Origin: Desulfuromonadaceae bacterium GWB2_53_15
GTDB lineage: Bacteria; Desulfobacterota; Desulfuromonadia; Geobacterales; Pseudopelobacteraceae
DNA length: 5,212 bases
Direction: 5' to 3'
NCBI GenBank assembly: GCA_001824455.1
Contig: MHXL01000058.1
Span: forward strand, 1-5,212
Shown: positions 1-5,212 of the stretch, piece by piece
Position numbering within the stretch: position 1 is the stretch's first letter
How the letters are laid out: the number at the start of each line of letters is the position of its first letter
Position numbers and translations under genes: made by a program
Notes under the pieces: generated by a model
Seen by the model: the letters and a program-made list of their open reading frames with translations, nothing else
Database searches by the model: none
What the model was told of the DNA's origin: nothing

Positions 1-3000
1 CCGGTCAGAGCATGACCTACAATGTCAAGGCCAATGTGATTTCAATCGTCCACTCCAGGACCACCAACCGGCTGCTGCTGAACGACGCCCTGACCGCCAC
101 GATCATCATGGACCAGCTGCCACCCGGCGATCCTTCGCCTCCCCAGGCCAAATCGACTCTTACGGCCGTTACCGGCACCTATGGACTTGACGCCGACCTG
201 GCCCAGATCAACCTGAGCTGGACCCCATCCACCGATGCCAGCGGCAGCGCGGTCAGCTATATCCTGGTGCGTGGCCTGGGCAATGCCCCGCCCCCCCGTA
301 ACTGTAATGCTGACGGCGTCAAAACCATCTTGGTCCCCGGCTACGTATCCGGCACCTCGTTTACCGACAAGGGACTGGATGAAGGCGTCTCCTACGGTTA
401 CCGCGTCTGCGCCAAGGACTCGGTTAACAACGTCAGTGATGGCTCGGCCAAGTCGACCACCGCCAGCATCAAGGATCGCTGCACCAGCGCCCAGATTCCG
501 GAACTCTCCATCAGTCCGTCAACCTCCTACATCAAAGCCGGCAACAGCGTGTCTTTGGCTGTCGGCATCACCAGCACCGAAACCGGAGCCTGCACCCCGA
601 CCACCTATACCCTTTCGATTGTCGGCAGCAATCCGGATGACAGCAATTTTAATCCGGCCACCTTCGAAGGCAACAGTTTCATCATTGCACCCAACCGGGG
701 CTCCCAGTACACGCACCTGAATATCTCCGCCAAACCGGGCGCTATCCAAAATGCGGAGAAGATCGTCAACGTAAAAATTACAACTGATAAGGGCGCTGAA
801 TACCTTTATCCCGACCCGATACACGTAAAAGTCAATAAATTTGGCACGATGATGCATAGCAGCATGCAGCTGGGCACAGCCAAATACGGCCAGTGGGGTA
901 TGGACTACGACTGCGCCAGCTGTCACTCGCCTAACGCCAATAACATAAAACAGGTCAAGGATGTCATCACCACCCCGACCGGCAACCGGCCGGTGCTGTT
1001 TTCGATAGTCTCCACAGCCAGTAACGCCAACGTGGCCGGCGTCTTCGGCAATGATCTGCGCAGCGGGACCACTTCAAGCAATGTCTGTGAGGTCTGTCAT
1101 CACCGGGCCCGCTTCCACCAGTATAGCGCCTCGAAAGTGGCCTGGAAAACCCACAACAACAACGGCGACTGCATGAGCTGCCATTCCCACAGCATCGGCT
1201 TCAAGACCCTGGCCACCGGCCTGACCTGCGATGACTGCCACGGCAATCCGCCGATCATCCAGGAACAGCTGGTATCGCCGCCGACCAACGTCCTGTTCCC
1301 CTACGCCACCAATGCCGGCTCCCATGACAAGCACAACCAGCGCGGGCTGAAATGCCAGACCTGCCACAGCAACGGCAACCATCTGCTGACATCCCAGCCG
1401 GACAAGAACATCAACATGGGCTTCAAGGTCAACAACACTAACTTCCCCGGCTTCCATGGCCAGTTTTCCAGCGGCAAAATGCGCTCGCTGGTTCCGGGCA
1501 ACGGCTACACCTACGTAGGCGCCGCCGGCATTACCATCGAGCAGGCCCCCAGCACGATCATGAACTGCAATGTCTATTGCCACGGCTGGGAAAATAACGG
1601 TGGCTACAACACCGAACCGGCCTGGACCGGCATCACCCAGGTCGGCTGCGGCTCCTGCCATGCCGCCACCAATTCAGTGCCGCCCGAATCCGGCAGCCAC
1701 CACAAGCATGCCGATAATGAGCCCGGCTTCGGCAACGGCATCGCCTGCAGCAAGTGCCACGGCTTCCGCAACTATTCCACCAGCTCGGCCCATATCGACG
1801 GCGATGTGGAATGGGATCTGTCAACCATCACCCCCACCGCCCTGTATCGCGGCCAGAACTCGGGCAGCACCGGCTATCCCGCGCCCACCGCGCCAGGCAG
1901 CTACGGCACCTGCCAGAACCTGTACTGCCACAGCAACGTCGTCAGCAGTGTCAACAACAACGGCACCGGCGCGCCGGACGTATTTAACACACCGAGCTGG
2001 GGCGGCACCACCACCTGCAACAGCTGCCATCAGGCCCAGCCCAATGTCACCGGCGGGCACCCGCAACATGCCGGAACAGGCGCAGGCGATGCCGCGTTCG
2101 ACTGCCGCATCTGCCACGGCAACGGCGGCGACGCCAACCCGCTCAAACACGGAGACAGCTACATCAACTTCGAATTCGGCGGCCTGGGCGAGAACACCCA
2201 CTACTCCTACAGCTCGGCCAAAGTGCCCGGCTCGGCTTCCTACGGCACCTGCTACAACGGCAATTGCCACGGCTCGCGCCGACCCAAGACCGGCGCCACC
2301 GCCCTGAGCTGGGGTTCGGTCAACAACGCCATACCGCTTTGTGACAAGTGCCACAGCACCAATCCGTCAGCGGGCGGTTTCTACGGCACCATGGGACCAA
2401 ACGGCACCACATCCAATACCGACCCCTACGTCGGCGCCCACTTCCAGCACATCACCTCCATGCCGTTTAAACTGTCGGCAAAATACGACTGTGACGAGTG
2501 CCACTACAAGCCGGAAGGTCCCTACACCCCCGGCCATATCGACACAGCCCTGCCGGCTGAGCTTACTTTCGGCGCCACCGCCTCCAGCGGTGTCATGAAC
2601 GGCTATACCAGCGCCTCGCACCAGCCGGCTTACAGCTCCAGTCAGTGCAGCAATATCTGGTGCCACGGCTCCGGCATGAATTCCGTCGAAGGCACAGGTC
2701 TGTACGGTTCGGCGCTGGATGACGGCGCGCCGGCCAATGCCAGTCGTGTTGCGGCTCCGGTCTGGAACTCACCCTTCCTGGCCGGCACTACCGCCGACTG
2801 CAAAAAATGCCATGACTCTCCGCCGCCGGCCCCGCTGCCGGGCTATAATCATTGGGATGACGACAACAACCGGGCTTTCTTGTCCAATCAGTGCATCACC
2901 TGCCACAAGCATGTCAATGCCGCCGGCAGTGGTTTCACCAAACCGGAAATACATGCCAACGGCGTTGTCGACAGCTGTCTGAATTGCCACGGCTTACCGC

Positions 3001-5212
3001 CGATTGACGAAAACAGCCTGACCAAGCCGGCCATCAACGCCCTCGGCGAAGGAATGGTCGGGGCGCACCAGGCCCATTTCCTGAACCCGACCATCGGCAA
3101 GCGCTGCAACACCTGCCATTACAACTATTCCGGCGACATGCCCAGCTACAAGCTGGAAATCGGCTTCAACGCCTATGGCGGCAAGGTCAGCCGGGGAACC
3201 TTTTACGGCTATTCGACCCTGACCAACAGCTATTCGCAGCCGATCATCTACTTCTCGACCCGCTCCAGCACCACCGTGCGGCGAACTGACAACAAGGATT
3301 CGGCGGATCTCAAAACCTGCCAGAACCTGTACTGCCACGGCGGCGGTATAAACGCCGCGACCGCCCTGGAAGGGGGCAGCAATGTAAAGCCCAATTGGGA
3401 AGCCGGCGCCTCCCAGGCCGAGTGCGGCTCCTGCCACGGCGTGACCGGCACAACCTACAGCATCAGAGGCTCGCACGGTGCCCATGTCGGTACCGGCTAT
3501 GGCGAACTCGGCCTGGCCTGCAGCATCTGCCACGGTGTCAAGGAAAACAACTACCATGTGGACGGCCAGGTGGAATGGCAGTTCTACGGCACCACCGTCC
3601 AGGGGCTTAACCTGCCGGCCACCAGCCCGCTCTACACCCCGGCGGCCGGCAACGGCACGGCCGGAACCAGCGGTAAGACCAACGGCCTGGCACCCAGCGC
3701 CAGCTACGGAACCTGCGCCGTTTACTGCCACAGCGACGGACACGGCAATTACGCCAGCCCGGTCTGGGGCGGTCCGAAGGTAGATTGCGGCAGCTGTCAC
3801 AAAAACCAGACTTCAGATTGGACCAATGGTAATGCCGACATTCACAAAATCCATACCACTACCTACGGCATCGACTGCCTGGTCTGCCACGATGGCTCCG
3901 GGTTCGGCTCCACAAAACACATCAACGGCGCTTTCGAAATCGCTTTCAACAAGTCCATCGTAGGGCCGCTGTCTGCTTGGGACAATACCAACAAAAAGTG
4001 CTTCAGTATCCTCTGTCATGATTCAACCGTTTCAACCGGCCCGACCTGGACAGTAGGTTCCACCGACGGCAGGTATGTGACCGGCGCCTTCCAGGCAACC
4101 TGCATCGGCTGCCACAGCGGTCAGGTCAATACCCGCGCCGCTGTCATTCCGCAGTTTGCCGGCGAATCGCATCACATCCAGGGCGTGGCCATAAGCAACA
4201 GCTACTGTTACCCCTGCCATATGGAGGCAAACGCTACCGGTACAGTTAATACGGCCTACCACGACCGAACCGCCAACAAGCCTGTTGACTTGGTGATTTG
4301 GGGCGACGGCAGCCGCGGTTCCGCCTACACCAGTTACCTGGCCAGCGGCGGAAGGACCGAATATTCCAAGGTAAACAATCACTGTATCGGTTGTCACAGA
4401 ACACGCAATGACGCTATCACTCCTTTCAGCGCTGTCGGCGACAACCGGACACCGAAAACATACGCCTGGGATACCCGGAGTATCTTCAACCGTTACAGTT
4501 CCGGCAGCGTCGTGGGTACAGATACGACGCCCTGGGGTAAATACAGTGACACCGCCACTACCATGGTCAGCCCCAAAAATACCCAGAATAAGGCTTATTC
4601 GGCCCATGGCAGAGCCGACTTGAACCAGCGCGGATGGAACACCACGGAGACCTGGCCCAATACCAGCGCAAGCGCAACCGCACAAGTACTCTGCTTCGAC
4701 TGCCACAACTCACACGGCAGCTCGGCCGGCGGCATCATGAGCTCCTACTCCAGCGCCACCGGGCGCAACAGAGGCGGCATCCTCAAATCAACCGTCAATG
4801 GTGCGGGCGGCTACACCGCCGATTACTCACCGATTGCCGGCGGCGATGCGGCAGCGCCTAACAAGAATGCTTACAATCCCGGCGCGGCGCTCTGCTTCGA
4901 CTGCCACAACAACTCCACGGCAAGCACGAACGTCCCTTGGGGTTACAACAGCACTTTCGGAGCCACCCAGGGCATTTATGGCTACAACGACAAGCCATAT
5001 TTCGGTAATTACTCAACTTTTGGCCCGAGTATCAGATACATTTACAAAAAATCCAACGACACCAACAAGGGCGGTCACTTCGGCGCATCGACCACCTTGG
5101 GTACCCCGGCCATGAAACCGGTCAATGGACTCTGTACGCCTTGCCACGATCCTCACGGCGTCAGCAGAAACACTGCGTTCGTTTCTGACCGTGCTTATGG
5201 CGTGCCATTGCT
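1..5212 (+). CDS. Giant multihaem c-type cytochrome with N-terminal Fn3/Ig-like domains, partial at both ends
   Basis: One frame is open across the whole window (1,736 complete codons, bases 3-5210) with no stop. It holds 32 covalent haem attachment motifs, all in the same phase, starting at bases 912, 1086, 1170, 1227, 1353, 1566, 1647, 1746, 1911, 2016, 2103, 2250, 2340, 2490, 2646, 2799, 2892, 2976, 3105, 3318, 3423, 3519, 3714, 3786, 3876, 3999, 4101, 4206, 4383, 4692, 4893 and 5133. Of these 25 are CXXCH, five CX4CH and two CX3CH. About 40 further His residues lie in the haem region, enough for bis-His ligation of every haem. The product must be exported, because c-type haem is attached outside the cytoplasmic membrane. 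Start, signal peptide and stop lie outside the window. The module type matches the Geobacter CxxxxCH/CxxCH cytochrome domain family (GSu_C4xC__C2xCH), whose members are linked to extracellular electron transfer. The family is recognised from motifs, not a search. The electron acceptor and the gene identity are unknown. Confidence 0.97.
3..137 (+). other. Protein domain: C-terminal end of a possible preceding fibronectin III-like domain
   Basis: Residues 1-45 open with G-x-S-M-T-Y-N-V-K-A. This resembles the F strand of a fibronectin type III fold, where an aromatic residue sits in a 'Y-x-V-x-A' strand. A second hydrophobic strand follows (ATIIMD, residues about 34-39). A Pro/Gly-rich linker (LPPGDPSPP) then leads into the next domain. 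The piece is too short and divergent for a firm call. It suggests that more than one beta-sandwich domain precedes the haem region and that the true N-terminus is well upstream. No cysteine or haem motif occurs here. Confidence 0.45.
138..476 (+). other. Protein domain: fibronectin type III-like
   Basis: Residues about 46-158 show the Fn3 pattern. A B strand (INLSW) with the core Trp is followed by 'TPSTDASGSAVSYILVRG', the usual loop and C strand with the core Tyr. Then come a 'GTSFTDKGLDEGVSYGYRV' E-F region with the Leu and Tyr core positions, and 'AKDSVNNVSDGS' as the F-G turn. Two cysteines, C101 and C136, are not in haem motifs and may form a disulfide. Fn3 domains in bacterial exported proteins usually act as spacers or as protein or polysaccharide contact surfaces. 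In this protein the domain probably positions the haem region away from the cell or links it to matrix. That role is inference; the fold assignment is strong. Confidence 0.85.
477..836 (+). other. Protein domain: Ig-like beta-sandwich with a Cys pair, before the haem region
   Basis: Residues 159-278 begin with C160 and continue 'P-E-L-S-I-S-P', then an 'AGNSVSLAVGI' strand, then T-G-A-C197. Later come alternating hydrophobic strands, including 'HLNISA' and 'IVNVKITT'. The order Cys, SxSP, AGxS, then a second Cys in a 'GxC' turn resembles Ig-like/NEW3-type domains found in exported bacterial enzymes. There the two cysteines would be expected to pair. There is no haem motif. The domain ends near 'HVKVNKFG', where the cytochrome part begins. 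An alternative is simply another divergent Fn3 domain; the beta-sandwich nature is more certain than the family. Confidence 0.6.
837..1184 (+). other. Protein domain: entry segment of the haem region, haems 1-3
   Basis: Residues 279-394 carry CASCH (C304), CEVCH (C362) and CMSCH (C390). The first motif follows a short segment with H285 and the sequence QWGMDYDCASCH. A 58-residue stretch separates haems 1 and 2. Haems 2 and 3 are joined by a segment with extra histidines (just after CEVCH, in RFHQ and in KTHNNN), which are candidate distal ligands. This part does not follow the CX4CH-led module plan of the later protein, so it may be a separate electron entry or exit site. It shares the 'C..CH, THNN, DC..CHSH, GF' pattern that I associate with large Desulfuromonadota cytochromes. 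Confidence 0.8.
1227..1430 (+). repeat. Partial haem module (haems 4-5) lacking the CX4CH head
   Basis: Residues 409-476 hold CDDCH (C409) followed by G-N-P-P, then the His pair H441/H444 in GSHDKH, then CQTCH (C451). A tail with S-N-G-N-H and a short hydrophobic strand (INMGF) follows. These are the second and third haem steps of the repeated module seen downstream. The leading CX3-4CH motif and the Trp are absent, because the two preceding haems are ordinary CXXCH. The unit is therefore a degenerate or two-haem version of the module. Confidence 0.75.
1431..1565 (+). other. Protein linker between haem 5 and module A
   Basis: Residues 477-521 contain no haem motif and no cysteine. The stretch is rich in Gly, Ser and aromatic residues. 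It includes FPGFHGQF with one histidine, and a hydrophobic strand around GYTYVGAAGITI. It continues the open frame directly into the CX3CH head of module A. I recognise no named domain. Confidence 0.6.
1566..1814 (+). repeat. Three-haem module A, headed by CX3CH
   Basis: Residues 522-604. The head motif is CNVYCH, with three residues between the cysteines instead of the usual two or four. It is followed by W541, CGSCH (C549), a histidine cluster H566/H567/H569, CSKCH (C582) and the tail HIDGDVEW (597-604). The order head, Trp, CXXCH, His cluster, CXXCH, H-x-D-G tail is the plan shared by the later modules. The His cluster probably supplies distal ligands. The tail is nearly the same as that of module E. 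Confidence 0.85.
1911..2183 (+). repeat. Three-haem module B, headed by CX4CH
   Basis: Residues 637-727. The head CQNLYCH is preceded by GSYGT. It is followed by W666 in PSWGG, CNSCH (C672), the His pair H686/H689, CRICH (C701), and a tail with H716 and the strand INFEF. Bases 1908-1931, covering the head, are identical to bases 3315-3338 in module E. This module comes closest to the typical CxxxxCH/CxxCH domain: 'yCHs', 'WGG', 'C..CH', 'H..H', 'C..CHG'. Confidence 0.88.
2250..2579 (+). repeat. Three-haem module C, headed by CX4CH
   Basis: Residues 750-859. The head CYNGNCH, preceded by ASYGT, is followed by W770, CDKCH (C780), the His pair H813/H816 in GAHFQH, CDECH (C830), and a tail with HIDT and the strand ELTFG. 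The interval between haems 2 and 3 of the module is longer than in A and B by a Gly/Thr/Asn-rich insert (residues about 787-810). The second and third motifs both carry acidic residues between the cysteines, which could shift local haem potential; that last point is speculation. Confidence 0.86.
2646..2972 (+). repeat. Three-haem module D, headed by CX4CH, without a clear His pair
   Basis: Residues 882-990. The head CSNIWCH is followed by W921 in PVWNS, CKKCH (C933) with D-S-P-P-P after it, CITCH (C964) and a tail with H984-A-N-G. Only a single histidine (H950, in GYNHWDD) lies where the other modules have HxxH. CITCH is followed at once by K-H, which may offer a replacement ligand. The head-to-second-haem interval is the longest of the seven modules because of an Ala/Gly/Asp-rich loop. 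Confidence 0.83.
2976..3182 (+). repeat. Second partial haem module, lacking the CX4CH head
   Basis: Residues 992-1060. CLNCH (C992) is followed by G-L-P-P, the His pair H1022/H1025 in GAHQAH, CNTCH (C1035) and a tail strand (YKLEIGF). It lines up with the second and third haem steps of the standard module and with the earlier partial unit at 1227-1430, including the G-x-P-P after the first motif. No atypical head motif or Trp precedes it; it follows the tail of module D with only a few residues between. This unit explains why the gap between the heads of modules D and E is about 224 residues instead of 95-132. Confidence 0.78.
3318..3590 (+). repeat. Three-haem module E, headed by CX4CH
   Basis: Residues 1106-1196. 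The head CQNLYCH is followed by W1132, CGSCH (C1141), the His pair H1158/H1161, CSICH (C1173) and the tail HVDGQVEW (1185-1192). The head is identical to that of module B. The second motif and the tail match those of module A. Upstream, residues 1040-1105 form a haem-free aromatic- and Ser-rich strand region (bases 3120-3317). Confidence 0.88.
3714..3953 (+). repeat. Three-haem module F, headed by CX3CH
   Basis: Residues 1238-1317. The head is CAVYCH, preceded by ASYGT. It sits exactly where modules B and C, which share the SYGT lead-in, have CX4CH, so one spacer residue is missing. It is followed by W1255 in PVWGG, CGSCH (C1262), the His pair H1281/H1284 in DIHKIH, CLVCH (C1292) and the tail H1306-I-N-G with strand FEIAF. 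It is the second of the two CX3CH motifs in the window; both read V-Y before the second cysteine. Confidence 0.86.
3999..4305 (+). repeat. Three-haem module G, headed by CX4CH
   Basis: Residues 1333-1435. The head CFSILCH is followed by W1349, CIGCH (C1367), adjacent histidines H1390/H1391, CYPCH (C1402) and a tail beginning at H1420 with the strand VDLVIW. This is the last module with an atypical head. Its start follows module F by only 95 residues, the shortest spacing of the series. The His pair is contiguous (HH) and not HxxH. Confidence 0.83.
4383..5210 (+). other. Protein domain: sparse C-terminal haem region, haems 29-32, continuing beyond the window
   Basis: Residues 1461-1736 hold only four motifs: CIGCH (C1461), CFDCH (C1564), CFDCH (C1631) and CTPCH (C1711). 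They lie 67-103 residues apart, against 19-60 residues for most pairs earlier. The two CFDCH motifs share the context L-C-F-D-C-H-N and look like a local duplication. Single histidines in SAHG, NSHG, GGHF and DPHG are candidate ligands. The first long gap contains the segment SAHGRADLNQRG. CTPCH-D-P-H-G is a common terminal-type motif in Desulfuromonadota cytochromes. The frame is still open at the window edge, so more sequence follows, possibly more haems. Confidence 0.82.

Noticed and set aside
235..720. Open frame of 161 codons on the + strand
   Set aside because: The translation is Pro/Ala/Ser/Arg-rich without domain features, while the other phase gives clear Fn3- and Ig-like strands in the same bases.
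900..902. In-frame ATG just before the first haem as a possible gene start
   Set aside because: The frame continues upstream through convincing beta-sandwich domains, and no signal peptide follows this ATG although a c-type cytochrome must be exported.
1570..2307. Open frame of 245 codons on the + strand in another phase
   Set aside because: Its product is a low-complexity Ala/Thr/Pro string, typical of a shifted reading of Gly/Asn/Thr/His-rich coding DNA. It overlaps modules A-C in full.
2994..3800. Open frame of 268 codons on the - strand
   Set aside because: It lies fully inside the haem region, opposite CXXCH codons, and its Ala/Val/Gly-rich translation matches no fold. GC-rich coding DNA commonly leaves the opposite strand open. 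The + strand frame has 32 ordered motifs.
1566..4305. Regularly spaced similar segments as a CRISPR array or DNA-level tandem repeat
   Set aside because: Similarity is at the protein level with degenerate codons and spacings of roughly 285-670 bases. There are no short identical direct repeats with uniform spacers.
4032..4706. Open frame of 224 codons on the - strand
   Set aside because: It covers haem motifs of module G and the C-terminal region in antisense, has no recognisable domain, and would require the conserved + strand motifs to be chance.
912..5147. CXXC plus HxxH patterns as zinc-binding sites
   Set aside because: Almost every CXXC is followed directly by His, giving CXXCH, which is the covalent haem signature. 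The repeated order and number fit a multihaem cytochrome and not zinc ribbons.
1..5212. tRNA, rRNA, promoter, terminator, insertion sequence or attachment site
   Set aside because: I see no such element. The entire window is coding in one frame, and hairpin-like or AT-rich patches within it are compatible with codon content.

Overview
The whole 5,212-base window is the interior of one very large gene on the + strand. One reading frame (codons starting at base 3, 6, 9 ...) is open from edge to edge, 1,736 complete codons with no stop. It encodes a giant multihaem c-type cytochrome that is cut off at both ends. Neither start codon, signal peptide, ribosome binding site and promoter nor stop codon and terminator lie inside the window. 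Residue numbers used here are base position divided by three, so residue 1 is bases 3-5.

Organism: the protein is a mosaic of CX4CH/CX3CH and CXXCH haem modules of the type first catalogued in Geobacter sulfurreducens (the 'CxxxxCH/CxxCH' domain family), joined to fibronectin type III domains. Together with a moderately high GC content (roughly 58-60% by eye), this points to a dissimilatory metal- or sulfur-reducing bacterium of the Desulfuromonadota (Geobacter/Desulfuromonas-like). That is inference; nothing else in the window identifies the taxon.

Layout: bases 3-137 look like the end of one beta-sandwich domain. Bases 138-476 are a fibronectin type III-like domain. Bases 477-836 are a second Ig-like domain carrying a Cys pair. 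From base 912 to the end there are 32 haem attachment motifs: 25 CXXCH, five CX4CH and two CX3CH. Every cysteine I can find after residue 300 belongs to one of these motifs. The haem region starts with three irregular haems and a two-haem partial module. Next come modules A-D, a second partial module, modules E-G, and a sparse C-terminal stretch of four haems that continues past the window. Each full module reads: atypical CX3-4CH, Trp, CXXCH, usually a His pair, CXXCH, then commonly an H-x-D/N-G type beta tail.

Proposed role (inference): an exported, probably outer-surface or extracellular electron conduit. The beta-sandwich N-terminus would act as spacer, anchor or contact surface, and the tandem haem modules as the electron path. 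No partner genes are visible, so no operon context can be given.
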